Of a stretch of DNA of 64,000 bases, positions 26,955 to 36,470 are shown piece after piece. Below the pieces are notes generated by a model. It did not search any database. It was not told the DNA's origin and worked only from the letters and a program-made list of their open reading frames with translations. The translations under genes and the position numbers were made by a program. Numbering within the stretch: the stretch's first letter is position 1; the number at the start of each line of letters is the position of its first letter. The stretch comes from DATGLG01 sp035294245 (GTDB lineage: Bacteria > Pseudomonadota > Alphaproteobacteria > JACZXZ01): NCBI GenBank assembly GCA_035294245.1, contig DATGLG010000025.1, positions 62,001-126,000 on the forward strand. Direction: 5' to 3'.

Positions 26955-29036
26955 ATGCGTCCGCAGATCCTCTATCCCCTCTTCGCCGCCGCGACCACGC
27001 TGCCCGGCATCGGCCCCCGGCTCGGCAAGCTGGTCGAGAAGCTCGCAGGCCCGCGGATCGTGGACCTGCTCTGGCATCTCCCGGTGGGCGTGATCGACCG
27101 ACGTTACGCACCCAAGGTGCGGGATGCGGCGGAGGGTCGGATCGCCACGCTCACCGTGTGGGTGGATGGGCATCAACCCCCCGGCAATCCGCGCCTGCCC
27201 TATCGCGTCCGCTGCCGCGACGAGACGGGGTTTCTCTTCCTCGTCTTCTTTCATGCCCGCCCGGACTATCTCCACAAGCTCCTGCCCCCCGGCGCGCAGG
27301 TCGTGGTGAGCGGCCGGGTCGAGCGCTTCCGGGATCAGCTGCAGATCACCCATCCGGATCATGTCGGCAGCATCGGGGAACTCGAGAGCCTCAAAGGCGT
27401 GGAGCCCGTCTATCCCCTCACCACCGGCCTCACCCTCAAGGTCCTGGGCCGCGCCATCCGCGCAGCGCTCAAGCGGGCGCCCGAGCTGCCGGAATGGATC
27501 GATGGGGCGCATCTCGCCCGCACCGGCTGGCCGAGCTGGCGGGCAGCACTGAACGCCGCCCACGCCCCGGAGAGCGAGGCCGATCTCGATCCCGCCACCA
27601 CGGCCCGGACACGGCTCGCTTATGACGAGCTCCTCGCCAACCAGCTCGCGGTTTCCCTGGTGCGCGCCCATCAGCGCCGCCTCGCCGGCCGCCCGGTCTC
27701 AGGGGATGGCCGCCTGCGCCGGAAGGCCGTCGCGGCGCTGCCCTTCACGCTCACGCGCTCGCAGGACGCGGCGGTCAGGGAGATCCTCGGCGACATGGCC
27801 GGCGAGGCGCGCATGCTCCGCCTGCTCCAGGGCGATGTGGGCAGCGGCAAGACGGTGGTCGCTTGTCTCGCCATGCTCAACGCCGTCGAGGCGGGCGCCC
27901 AGGCCGCCCTGATGGCGCCGACCGAGATCCTTGCGCGCCAGCATTTCGGCACCATCGCGCCACTGGCCCAGGCGGCCGGCGTTCGCCTGGCGCTGCTGAC
28001 CGGCCGGGACAAGGGCAAGCCGCGCGAGCTGGTGCTCGAAGGGTTGCGCGACGGCAGCATCGAGATGGTCGTCGGCACCCATGCGCTCTTCCAGGAGGAC
28101 GTGGCGTTCAAGGACCTGGCCCTCGCCGTCGTCGACGAGCAGCACCGCTTCGGCGTCCATCAGCGCCTCCTCCTCGCCGCCAAGGGCCGCGCCATCGACA
28201 TGCTCGTGATGACCGCCACCCCCATCCCGCGCACGCTCATGCTCGCGGCCTATGGGGACATGGACGTCTCGCGGCTGACCGAGAAGCCCGCAGGCCGGCG
28301 CCCCATCGATACGCGCGCGATTCCGCTCGAGCGCATCGAGGAAGTGGTTGCCGCCGTGCGCCGCGCCATGGATGCCGGCGCCAAAGTCTATTGGATTTGC
28401 CCCCTCGTCGAGGAATCGGAAGCCATCGACCTTGCCGCCGCCAGCGAGCGCTATGCCCACCTCGCCGCCTGCTTTCCTGGGAAGGTCGGGCTCGTCCACG
28501 GGCGCTTGCGGAGTAGCGAGAAGGACGCGGTCATGGCGGCCTTCGCCCGCGGCCCGCTCACTCTCCTGGTTGCCACCACGGTGATCGAGGTCGGCGTCGA
28601 CGTGCCCGACGCCACCGTCATGGTCATCGAGCATGCGGAGCGCTTCGGCCTGGCACAGCTCCACCAGCTCCGCGGCCGCATCGGACGGAGTGATAAGCCC
28701 TCGACCTGCCTGCTGCTCTATGCGACACCCCTCGGCGAGACGGCGCGGACGCGGCTCGCCATCATGCGCGAGACCGATGACGGCTTCCGCATCGCCGAGG
28801 AGGATTTCCGCCTGCGCGGCCCGGGCGAGCTGCTCGGCACGCGCCAAAGCGGCCTGCCCGCGTTCCGCCTCGCCGATCTCACCGTGCATCAGGAGCAGCT
28901 CGCGACGGCCCGGGACGATGCGCGGCTGGCGCTCGACCGCGATCCCGATCTCGCGAGCCCGCGCGGCCAAGCGCTGCGGACGCTCCTCTATCTCTTCGAG
29001 CGGGATGCGGCCGTAAAGTATCTGCGCTCGGGATAA
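26955..29036 (+). CDS. recG: ATP-dependent DNA helicase RecG
   Basis: A 693-residue helicase that remodels stalled replication forks and branched recombination intermediates. An N-terminal wedge (OB) domain covers about residues 50-150. Walker A QGDVGSGKTVVA lies near 292-303, DEQHRFGV carries the DExH box, and TATPIPRTLML is motif III. The C-terminal RLRGPGELLGTRQSG belongs to the TRG region shared with Mfd. It is divergent from sdhE-mfd across 143 bp. Confidence 0.96.
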   Translation: MRPQILYPLFAAATTLPGIGPRLGKLVEKLAGPRIVDLLWHLPVGVIDRRYAPKVRDAAEGRIATLTVWVDGHQPPGNPRLPYRVRCRDETGFLFLVFFHARPDYLHKLLPPGAQVVVSGRVERFRDQLQITHPDHVGSIGELESLKGVEPVYPLTTGLTLKVLGRAIRAALKRAPELPEWIDGAHLARTGWPSWRAALNAAHAPESEADLDPATTARTRLAYDELLANQLAVSLVRAHQRRLAGRPVSGDGRLRRKAVAALPFTLTRSQDAAVREILGDMAGEARMLRLLQGDVGSGKTVVACLAMLNAVEAGAQAALMAPTEILARQHFGTIAPLAQAAGVRLALLTGRDKGKPRELVLEGLRDGSIEMVVGTHALFQEDVAFKDLALAVVDEQHRFGVHQRLLLAAKGRAIDMLVMTATPIPRTLMLAAYGDMDVSRLTEKPAGRRPIDTRAIPLERIEEVVAAVRRAMDAGAKVYWICPLVEESEAIDLAAASERYAHLAACFPGKVGLVHGRLRSSEKDAVMAAFARGPLTLLVATTVIEVGVDVPDATVMVIEHAERFGLAQLHQLRGRIGRSDKPSTCLLLYATPLGETARTRLAIMRETDDGFRIAEEDFRLRGPGELLGTRQSGLPAFRLADLTVHQEQLATARDDARLALDRDPDLASPRGQALRTLLYLFERDAAVKYLRSG

Positions 29037-29040
29037 CCAG

Positions 29041-29766
29041 TCAGGTCAGCGCCGTGCGTTCCGTGGCCTCGGCAGGCGCTGCCCGATCCTCGGCTGCGAC
29101 CGGCGGCCCCGGCACGACGATGCCGCTCGAGAGGATCATCTTCATGGCGTCCTCCACGCTCATCTCCAATTGGATCACGGAGTCCTTCGGCACGAAGATG
29201 AGATAGCCCGAGGTCGGATTGGGCGTCGTCGGCACCATCACGCTGCAGGCCTCGATGGGAAGCCGCCGCTGGATCTCCTCGGCGGTGTCGGCGGTCACGA
29301 AGCCGAGCGTCCACACCCCCGCGCGCGGCCATTCCACCAGTACGACATTGCGGAAGGCATTGGCCTTGCGGGCGAAGACGGCCTCCACGAGCTGCTTCAC
29401 CGCCCCGTAGATGCTGCGGATGATGGGCATGCGCACCAGCAGCCGCTCGGAAAGGCGGAAGAAGAAGCGGCCCAGGTAATTGGCCGTCGCGGCCCCGACG
29501 AGGGTGATGACGACGACGGCGATCACCAGCCCGAAGCCGGGGATGGTGAAGGGAAGATAGGTCTCGGGATTGAAGCGCGGCGGGATGAGCGGGGTGACGT
29601 GCGAATCGATGAAATCGAGGATGAGATAGGCGATATAGAAGGTAATGCTGATGGGAGCCAGGACCAGCACGCCCGCGAAGAAGTAGGCGCGCAGGCGTTG
29701 TCCGAGCGTGCGCGGCCGGTCCAGGTCATCCTCGGCCCGTCTGCCGAAACGCGGTTTCTGATCCAT
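29041..29766 (-). CDS. DUF502 family membrane protein
   Basis: A 241-residue protein with two transmembrane helices (about residues 27-52 and 75-98) and a cytoplasmic C-terminal domain containing FVTADT and VMVPTTPNPTSGYL, both typical of DUF502. The family is widespread in Proteobacteria and often sits beside recG, as here (4 bp between stops). Its function is not established; a role in envelope or membrane organisation is assumed for relatives. The last 40 residues are Ala/Pro-rich and probably disordered. Confidence 0.88.
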   Translation of the reverse strand: MDQKPRFGRRAEDDLDRPRTLGQRLRAYFFAGVLVLAPISITFYIAYLILDFIDSHVTPLIPPRFNPETYLPFTIPGFGLVIAVVVITLVGAATANYLGRFFFRLSERLLVRMPIIRSIYGAVKQLVEAVFARKANAFRNVVLVEWPRAGVWTLGFVTADTAEEIQRRLPIEACSVMVPTTPNPTSGYLIFVPKDSVIQLEMSVEDAMKMILSSGIVVPGPPVAAEDRAAPAEATERTALT

Positions 29767-29832
29767 AGGCTGTCGGCCTTCCTCGCTCCGTCGATAGACG
29801 CTCGCACGCCCATCCGCCAGCTTATCCGAAAG

Positions 29833-30705
29833 CTAGGCGGCGAAGAAGTCGCGCAGTTCCCGATAGGTTTCCTCCGGCCGCTCCTCGGCGAGGAAATGCC
29901 CGCAATCGAGCGCGCGGCCGCGCACGTCCTGGAAGCGCTCGCGCCAGGTTGCGAGGACGTCGAAATTTCTCTCCATCAGCCCTTTCTTGCCCCAGATTGC
30001 GAGCAAGGGATTGGCGGGGCGATGGGCCATATCGGCCTCGTCGTGCTCGAGGTCGATCGTCGCCGCGGCGCGATAATCCTCGCAGCTCGCATGGATCACC
30101 GCCGGATCACGGAAGCAGCGGAGATATTCGGCGAGCGCCTCGGCGCTGAAGCCATCCATGCTCGCGGACCAGCGACCGAGCTTGGCCTTGAGATAATGGT
30201 CGGGATCGAGGCCGATGAGATGCTCCGGCAGGCCGTTCGGCTGGATCAGGAAGAACCAGTGATAATAGCCGGTGGCGATCGCCTTGTTGGTGGACGCGAA
30301 GACTTTATGGGTGGGCACAATGTCGAGCACGGCGACCTTGTCGATGCGCTCTTCATGGTCGAGCACCATCCGATGGGCGACGCGGCCGCCACGGTCGTGA
30401 CCGGCCACCGAGAAGCGCGCATGCCCCAGCGCCGCCATCACCTCGACCATGTCCTGCGCCGTCGCGCGCTTGGAATAGGGCGCGTGGTCCGGCGCCGAAG
30501 GAGGCTTCGACGAATCGCCATAGCCGCGCAGGTCGGCGCAGACGACGGTGAACGCCTCGGCGAGGCGCGGCGCCACCTTGTGCCACATCGCATGGGTCTG
30601 AGGGTAACCATGCAAGAGGAGCAGCGGTGGGCCGCTGCCGCGCTGCACGAGATTGATTTCCGCGCCCCGCGTCTTGATGCGTGTGCGCGCGAAGCCTTCG
30701 AACAT
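29833..30705 (-). CDS. Alpha/beta hydrolase, probable fluoroacetate (haloacetate) dehalogenase
   Basis: A 290-residue cytoplasmic alpha/beta hydrolase. Aligned by eye to Rhodopseudomonas palustris FAcD (RPA1163), every catalytic and halide-site residue is kept. These are nucleophile D104 with R105 and R108 (GHDRGGR), acid D128 (VLDIVPT), H149 and W150 (YYHWFFL), Y211 (CEDYR) and base H270 (GHFLAEE). FAcD hydrolyses the C-F or C-Cl bond of haloacetates to glycolate. Some relatives with the same residues act better on chloroacetate, so preference is unknown. It diverges from the polyketide synthase gene across 241 bp. Confidence 0.82.
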   Translation of the reverse strand: MFEGFARTRIKTRGAEINLVQRGSGPPLLLLHGYPQTHAMWHKVAPRLAEAFTVVCADLRGYGDSSKPPSAPDHAPYSKRATAQDMVEVMAALGHARFSVAGHDRGGRVAHRMVLDHEERIDKVAVLDIVPTHKVFASTNKAIATGYYHWFFLIQPNGLPEHLIGLDPDHYLKAKLGRWSASMDGFSAEALAEYLRCFRDPAVIHASCEDYRAAATIDLEHDEADMAHRPANPLLAIWGKKGLMERNFDVLATWRERFQDVRGRALDCGHFLAEERPEETYRELRDFFAA

Positions 30706-30946
30706 CGCCCCTCCCCCGGCCAGCCGGCGGTTATGTGGAACGCCTCGGGACTGTGCGCAGCTCCCCGCCCGGGCACAAGAAAAATATCGTCGGGTGGATC
30801 GTGAGATTGCTTCGCGTGTTGTTAGTGGGCGCCTCGCTACCGTTCACGCAGCGGTCAAATTTCCGTGCGCGGGCGGGCCTCTCCTGGTCGCGGCGGCGGT
30901 CCTGGCTTATACCTGTCGCCTGGACGAAGGAACCAGTCGTCAGCCG

Positions 30947-32032
30947 ATGTCATCGATTCCGCGCCTGCTCTCCCTCGCCACGGCGGTGCCGCCCCATCGG
31001 CTGCGCCAGCAGGATGTCCGGGACGCGGCGCGGACCCTGTTCACCGCCGATCCCGAGCGCTTCGAGCGCCTGTTGCCCGTCTACGACAATGCGGGAATCG
31101 AGACGCGATACTCCTGCGTGCCGCTCGAGTGGTATCTCGAGCCCCATGGCTGGCGCGACCGCAGCCGCCTCTTCGTCGAGCACGGGACGGATCTCCTCGA
31201 GCGCGCCGCGCGCGCCTGCCTCGCGCAAGCAGGGCTCGATCCCCAAGCCGTGGATGCCATCGTCGCCGTCTCCACATCTGGCATCGCGACGCCGAGCCTC
31301 GACGCCCTCCTCATCGAGCGTCTCGACATGCGGCGCGACATCCGACGCCTCCCCGTCTTCGGCCTCGGCTGCGTGGGCGGCGTCCTCGGCCTCGCGCGGG
31401 CCGCTGACATGGCCCGGGCGGCCCCAGGCGAGCGCGTGCTGTTCCTGGTCGTCGAGCTTTGCGGGCTGACCTTCCGCTGCAGGGACCAGTCGAAGAGCAA
31501 CGTGATCGCCACCGCGCTTTTCGGCGACGGGGCCGCGGCGGCGCTGGTGTCCTGCGAAGGCGACGGACCGGCCCTCGGCGCCTCGGGGGAGCATACCTGG
31601 CGGAACTCGCTCGACGTCATGGGCTGGCGCGTGCGCGACGACGGCTTCGGCGTGCTGTTCTCTCGCGATATCCCCGCCATCGTGCGTTACAAGTATCGCG
31701 CTACCGTGGAATCCTTTTTGGCGCGGCACGGCCTCTCGATCCGCGATATCGAAGCTTTTCTCTGCCATCCCGGCGGCGCCAAGGTGCTCGAGGCCTTCGA
31801 GGCGGTATTCGAGGACGCGGCGGCGGATCTCGGCTATTCCCGCGAGGTGCTGCGCGAATACGGCAACATGTCCGCCGCGACCGTGCTGTTCGTGTTGGAG
31901 CGCGCCATGACCCGGGCGGGACTGCCGCGCCGCTCGCTGCTGACCTCGCTCGGACCCGGCTTCACCGCAGGCTTTCTCCTCGTCGAGGCGGCGCGCGCGG
32001 CGGCGGCGCTGCCGGCGCGTAGCGCCGCATGA
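30947..32032 (+). CDS. Type III polyketide synthase (chalcone/stilbene synthase family)
   Basis: A 361-residue homodimeric ketosynthase that extends an acyl-CoA starter with malonyl-CoA without a carrier protein. The catalytic triad is visible: C142 in FGLGCVGG, H274 in FLCHPGG, N307 in EYGNMSAATVLF. The start at ATG 30947 gives the normal N-terminus; the frame is open far upstream but unrelated. Its stop overlaps the start of the next gene (ATGA), an ICMT-family methyltransferase. The same pairing exists in Bacillus subtilis (bpsA-bpsB), where the products are alkylpyrones and their methyl ethers. Product here is inferred as an alkylpyrone or alkylresorcinol. Confidence 0.9.
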   Translation: MSSIPRLLSLATAVPPHRLRQQDVRDAARTLFTADPERFERLLPVYDNAGIETRYSCVPLEWYLEPHGWRDRSRLFVEHGTDLLERAARACLAQAGLDPQAVDAIVAVSTSGIATPSLDALLIERLDMRRDIRRLPVFGLGCVGGVLGLARAADMARAAPGERVLFLVVELCGLTFRCRDQSKSNVIATALFGDGAAAALVSCEGDGPALGASGEHTWRNSLDVMGWRVRDDGFGVLFSRDIPAIVRYKYRATVESFLARHGLSIRDIEAFLCHPGGAKVLEAFEAVFEDAAADLGYSREVLREYGNMSAATVLFVLERAMTRAGLPRRSLLTSLGPGFTAGFLLVEAARAAAALPARSAA

Positions 32033-32529
32033 GCCTTCCCCAGGTGATCGTCGCGCTGGTCGCATTGGAGCGGCTGGCCGAGCTCGCCTACGCCCGCCGC
32101 AACACGCGGCGCCTCCTCGCCATGGGCGCGGTCGAGCACGGCGCCGATCACTATCCCCTCCTCGTCCTGCTTCATGCCGGATGGCTTCTCGCCCTATTGA
32201 TCCTCGTCCCGCCCGAGGCACCGGTGTCGTGGCCGCTCATCGCCTGCTTCCTTCTCCTCCAGGCGGCGCGGCTCTGGGTCATCCTCAGCCTGGGGCGCTA
32301 CTGGACCACCCGCATCATCACCTTGCCCCAAGCGCCTCTGGTGACGCGCGGCCCCTATGCCGTTCTTCGCCACCCTAACTACTTGATCGTGACCGCGGAG
32401 ATCGCCCTCCTTCCCCTTGCCTTCGGCACCTGGCGGATTGCGCTGGCGTTCTCGCTGCTCAATTTCGCTCTCCTGTGCCATCGCCGCCGCGTCGAGGACG
32501 CCGCCCTTGCGGCGCGGCGCCGCGGCTGA
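32029..32529 (+). CDS. Isoprenylcysteine carboxyl methyltransferase (ICMT) family protein
   Basis: A 166-residue membrane protein with four to five hydrophobic helices and the ICMT/PEMT signature region LVTRGPYAVLRHPNYL (RHPNY) near residues 104-119, which binds S-adenosylmethionine. Translational overlap of 4 bp with the type III polyketide synthase suggests it O-methylates the polyketide product in the membrane, as BpsB does in B. subtilis. A general lipid methyltransferase role is the alternative. Confidence 0.86.
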   Translation: MSLPQVIVALVALERLAELAYARRNTRRLLAMGAVEHGADHYPLLVLLHAGWLLALLILVPPEAPVSWPLIACFLLLQAARLWVILSLGRYWTTRIITLPQAPLVTRGPYAVLRHPNYLIVTAEIALLPLAFGTWRIALAFSLLNFALLCHRRRVEDAALAARRRG

Positions 32530-32594
32530 GCCACTATCAAAGTGCCATCAAGGCGCTTTTCCCGCACCGGCTTAGCCGCTACTCTCCACGCGCC

Positions 32595-34004
32595 ATGTCA
32601 AGGATGCTCTCCCGCTCCCTCTCGGCCATCGCCGCGGCGCTGCGCAATGGCGAGATCACCTCGCTCGAGCTGACCGAAGCCGCGATCGCGCGGCACGACG
32701 CGGTTGGCGGCGTCCTCAATGCCTATAAGACCTGGAACGCCGACGAGGCGCGCTTGCAAGCCCGCGCCGCCGATGCCGCGCTCGTGAGCGGCGCCGTGCT
32801 GGGGCCCCTGCAGGGAATACCGATCTCGGTCAAGGACCTTTACGGCGTGAAGGGCTGGCCCACCTTTGCCGGCACGCCGAAGCGCCTGCCGCCGCAATGG
32901 GAGCAGGAGGGTCCGGTCGTCGCCGCCCTGCGCCGGCAGCTCGGCGTCGTCACCGGGAAGTCGCATACGGTGGAGCTCGCCTTCGGCGGGCTCGGCGTCA
33001 ATCCCCATTGGGGCACGCCGCGCAACCCATGGGACGCCAAGGCGCATCGCCTGCCCGGCGGCTCCAGCAGCGGCGCCGGCGTGAGCCTATGGGAAGGCTC
33101 GGCCCTCGTGGCCCTCGGCACCGATACCGCGGGCTCCGTCCGCATCCCCGCCGCCATGACCGGGACGGTCGGCCTCAAGACCAGCTATGGCCGCTGGTCG
33201 ACGGCGGGGATCGTGCCGCTCAGCTACAGCCTCGATACCGCCGGCGTGCTGGCGCGCAGCGCGGCCGATCTCGCCTATGCCTTCGCCGCGATCGACCCCG
33301 CCTGGGGCGATGCCGCGGCGCTCGACGCGGCGACCGCCGGCCTCGATCTCGACGCGGTGCGCATCGGGATCGCCGGCGCGCCGCTCTGGGACGATTGCTC
33401 GCCGGGGATCGCCGAGGCGGCGCGCCGCGCGCTCGACGAGCTCGCGAAAAAAGATGCCAAGCTCAGGGATGCGCCCTTGCCCCAAGCCAAGGACGCGATC
33501 GCCCTCCTGCACCAGGGCAGCGTGGCCTCGGCCGAATGTGACGCCTTTCTCGAGGCCGAGCTGCCGGACTGGCGCCCCCACCTCGACCCCATCATCACCA
33601 TCCGCATTGCCGATGGCGGCGCCATACCGGCGCGCGACCTGCTGCTCCGCTATCGCCGGATGCAACGCCTCTCCCGTGAGGTCGTCGCCTGCTTCGAGGG
33701 TCTCGACGTCATCGCTGCGCCGACGGTGCCGGTGACGCCGCCGACCTTGGAGGAGGTCGCCGATCTCGGCGCATATCGCCGCCTCAACATGCTCGCGCTG
33801 CGCAACACGTGCCTGGCCAATTATCTCGGCCTCTGCGCCATCACCATTCCCGTCGGACTGGATGCGGCGGGGCTGCCGGTCGGCCTCCAGCTCTATGCCC
33901 GTCACAGCCAGGAGGAGCGGCTGCTGGCGATCGCCCGCGCCGCCGAGCGCGTGCTCGGCGTGCCGCGCGAGCGCCTGGGGCCGCCGCCGCTGGCGGCGGC
34001 CTGA
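32595..34004 (+). CDS. Amidase (amidase-signature family)
   Basis: A 469-residue amidase-signature hydrolase with the Ser-cisSer-Lys triad regions visible: Lys in ISVKDLYG near residue 78, the Gly/Ser-rich PGGSSSGAG (about 154-162) and GTDTAGSVRIPA with the nucleophilic serine near 180. Relatives include GatA, indoleacetamide hydrolase and aryl-acylamidases. No gatB/gatC lies nearby, so it is probably a catabolic amidase rather than the tRNA amidotransferase subunit. Substrate unknown. Convergent with thrC. Confidence 0.88.
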   Translation: MSRMLSRSLSAIAAALRNGEITSLELTEAAIARHDAVGGVLNAYKTWNADEARLQARAADAALVSGAVLGPLQGIPISVKDLYGVKGWPTFAGTPKRLPPQWEQEGPVVAALRRQLGVVTGKSHTVELAFGGLGVNPHWGTPRNPWDAKAHRLPGGSSSGAGVSLWEGSALVALGTDTAGSVRIPAAMTGTVGLKTSYGRWSTAGIVPLSYSLDTAGVLARSAADLAYAFAAIDPAWGDAAALDAATAGLDLDAVRIGIAGAPLWDDCSPGIAEAARRALDELAKKDAKLRDAPLPQAKDAIALLHQGSVASAECDAFLEAELPDWRPHLDPIITIRIADGGAIPARDLLLRYRRMQRLSREVVACFEGLDVIAAPTVPVTPPTLEEVADLGAYRRLNMLALRNTCLANYLGLCAITIPVGLDAAGLPVGLQLYARHSQEERLLAIARAAERVLGVPRERLGPPPLAAA

Positions 34005-34022
34005 GCGCCGTCCGCGCTGCGG

Positions 34023-35267
34023 CTACAAGGCGGCGTAGTCGACCGGCTTGTGGCGGTCGATGAAGCGGTCGGTGCCGGGCATGGGATATTTGAGCCCGTT
34101 GCCGCAATTGAAGAGCACGACGCGGTCGCTCTTGCCGACGCGCCCCTCCGCGAGGGCGCGGCGATAGGCGGCATAGGTCGCAGCACCTTCGGGACATAGC
34201 AGGATGCCCTCGGTGCGCCCCACCTCGTCGCGGGCGGCGCGAATGTCGTCGTCGGAAACCGCGCTGGCGAAGCCGCCGCTCTCGCGGATGGCGCGCAGGA
34301 TCAGGAAATCGCCCAGGGCCGCCGGCACCCGGATCCCCGAGGCGAAGGTCTCGGCGCCCTTCCAGGGCTCGGCGAACTCGGCTTTCTGCTCGAAGGCGCG
34401 CACGATGGGGGCGCAGCCGGTCGACTGCACCGCGATCATGCGGGGCCGCTTGCCTTCGATCCAGCCGATCTTGCCGAGCTCGTCGAACACCTTCCACATG
34501 CCGATGAGCCCGGTTCCCCCGCCGGTCGGATAGAAGATCGCATCGGGCAGGGTCCAGCCGAGCTGCTCGGCGAGCTCGAGGCCCATCGTCTTCTTGCCCT
34601 CGATGCGATAGGGCTCCTTGAGGGTCGAGGTGTCGAACCAGCCGCGGGCGGCCTTGCCCTCGGCGACGATCTTGGCGCAATCGTTGATCAGCCCGTTGAC
34701 CTTGTAGACCTTGGCGCCCTGAAGCACCGTCTCGCCGATATTCACCTCCTGCGCATCCTCGGGGCAGAAGACATAGCTCTCGATCCCCGCCCGCGTGCAA
34801 TAGGCGGCGAGCGCCGCACCGGCATTGCCGGCCGTCGCCATGGCCATGCGCATGACGCCGAGCTCCTTGGCCATCGACACTGCCATGGCGAGACCCCGCG
34901 CCTTGAACGATCCGGTCGGCAGCCGCCCCTCGTCCTTGATCAGGATCTCGCCGCCGCCGAGCAGGCGCTCCAATCGCGGGGCGCGAAGAAGCGGCGTCAA
35001 GGTCTCACCCAGGCTGACGATGTTCTCCTTGCGCCGCACCGGCAGGAACTCCCGGTAGCGCCAGAAGTCGTTGGCGCGGCGCGCGAGGCTGGCGCGGCTG
35101 ACCGCCCGCCCCAGGGCTTCGAGATCATAGCGCACGAGAAGGGGCTTTCCCGCGCGCGAGAGCGTATGAAGCTTGTCGGCGTCGTAGCGCTCCCCGGTCA
35201 AGCCGCATTCGAGATGCGTGGTGAAGGTGGGGCGTTCGGTCGTGAGATTGTCTTCGGTCTTGGCCAT
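34023..35267 (-). CDS. thrC: Threonine synthase (PLP-dependent, fold type II)
   Basis: A 414-residue PLP enzyme that converts O-phosphohomoserine to threonine. The PLP lysine is K122 in PTGSFKARG, the phosphate loop is TAGNAGAALAAY, and the glycine-rich PTGGGTGLIG lies near 258-267. The start at 35267 (MAKTEDN) is preferred; a longer frame to 35360 is unrelated. The N-terminal CGLTGERY region resembles the short zinc-free plant/archaeal-type group. Other fold-II enzymes such as cysteate or diaminopropionate synthases are less likely. No threonine-pathway gene adjoins it. Confidence 0.82.
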   Translation of the reverse strand: MAKTEDNLTTERPTFTTHLECGLTGERYDADKLHTLSRAGKPLLVRYDLEALGRAVSRASLARRANDFWRYREFLPVRRKENIVSLGETLTPLLRAPRLERLLGGGEILIKDEGRLPTGSFKARGLAMAVSMAKELGVMRMAMATAGNAGAALAAYCTRAGIESYVFCPEDAQEVNIGETVLQGAKVYKVNGLINDCAKIVAEGKAARGWFDTSTLKEPYRIEGKKTMGLELAEQLGWTLPDAIFYPTGGGTGLIGMWKVFDELGKIGWIEGKRPRMIAVQSTGCAPIVRAFEQKAEFAEPWKGAETFASGIRVPAALGDFLILRAIRESGGFASAVSDDDIRAARDEVGRTEGILLCPEGAATYAAYRRALAEGRVGKSDRVVLFNCGNGLKYPMPGTDRFIDRHKPVDYAAL

Positions 35268-35473
35268 CGCTGCATCATCCTCCGGAGCGCATTCGGCGGG
35301 CCGCCGCAGAAGCTCGACGGCGCCGCTCCGGCACCAACTACTACGCGCCAAGGCAATCATCCAGCGCGGATTTTGCGCGCGCCTGGACGCCGGCCTGGGT
35401 TAGAATGCCCGGCATCGCCGGGAAACCGGCTCGACCGAGCGATGAGAGAGCAACTTCGGAGAGCGAGAAACGC

Positions 35474-36331
35474 ATGAAAACCATTCTCCTGCCTCTCGAG
35501 GAAGGGGCCGCCCTTCCCTCCATCCTGCAGACGGCGCTCCTTGCGGCCCGCATGTTCGGAAGCTACATGGAAGGCCTCCATGTCCGGCCCGGCCTCACCG
35601 GGGTCGTTGCCGCCGGCGCCGAGGGCCTGGTCGCCGCGACACCGGGTCTCATCGAAAGCTTCGAGCGCGAGGACCAGGCGCGCGCCCAGCGCGTCCGCGC
35701 CGCCTTCGACGAATTCATGCGCCAGCACGGCGTGCCCTGGGGTGAGACGGTCGAGCCCGTCGCCAACCCATGCGCGAGCTGGTACGAGGAGGTGGCGCAA
35801 GGCGAGGCCACGATCGGGAGCCGCGGCCGCACCTTCGACCTGATCGTCGTCGGCCGGCCCGTCCGGGGCGGCTCGAGCTCGGCGATGAGCACCCTCGAGG
35901 CCGCGCTCTTCGAGAGCGGGCGGCCTTTGCTGATCGCCCCGCCCACCCCGCCGCAGAAGCTCGGCGAAAAAATCATGATCGCGTGGAACTGCTCGAGCGA
36001 GACGGCGCGGACGCTGGCCTTCGGCATGCCCTTCCTCAACCGGGCCAAGGAGGTCTTTATTCTCACCGTCGAGGGCGGCACGGTGCCGGGACCAAGCTGT
36101 CACGAGATGGCGAGGAACCTGGCCCGCAACGGCATTCGCGCCGAGGCGGCCATCATCAAGCCGACCCGGCGGAGCGTCGGCGAGAGCGTTCTCGCCGAGG
36201 CCGCGCGCTGGGGGGCCGATCTTCTGATCAAGGGCGCCTATACCCAGAGCCGCCTGCGCCAAATGATCTTCGGCGGCACCACGAGCCATATCCTCGCGGA
36301 AGCGACCCTACCCGTCCTCATGGCGAACTGA
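35474..36331 (+). CDS. Universal stress protein, tandem-domain
   Basis: A 285-residue protein with a UspA fold in two halves, a degenerate N-terminal domain (1-150) and a C-terminal one (155-285). The C-terminal half ends with GAYTQSRLRQMIFGGTTSHIL and LPVLM, the usual ATP-binding Gx(2)Gx(9)G(S/T)-like stretch. Such proteins respond to starvation or oxidative stress; the role is not defined further. A GGAG site precedes ATG 35474. Confidence 0.88.
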   Translation: MKTILLPLEEGAALPSILQTALLAARMFGSYMEGLHVRPGLTGVVAAGAEGLVAATPGLIESFEREDQARAQRVRAAFDEFMRQHGVPWGETVEPVANPCASWYEEVAQGEATIGSRGRTFDLIVVGRPVRGGSSSAMSTLEAALFESGRPLLIAPPTPPQKLGEKIMIAWNCSSETARTLAFGMPFLNRAKEVFILTVEGGTVPGPSCHEMARNLARNGIRAEAAIIKPTRRSVGESVLAEAARWGADLLIKGAYTQSRLRQMIFGGTTSHILAEATLPVLMAN

Positions 36332-36470
36332 CCTCCGCCGGGGTGCGGATTCGAGCCGATCCGGAGCTGCCGAACGGGCCGGCGCGCCGCCCCGGTAGGT
36401 CCGGGGCGTGCAAGCGTGCTCAATATCCGTTATGGTGGCGTCGGCTTGACGCCAAGGGGGCGTGGGGGAT

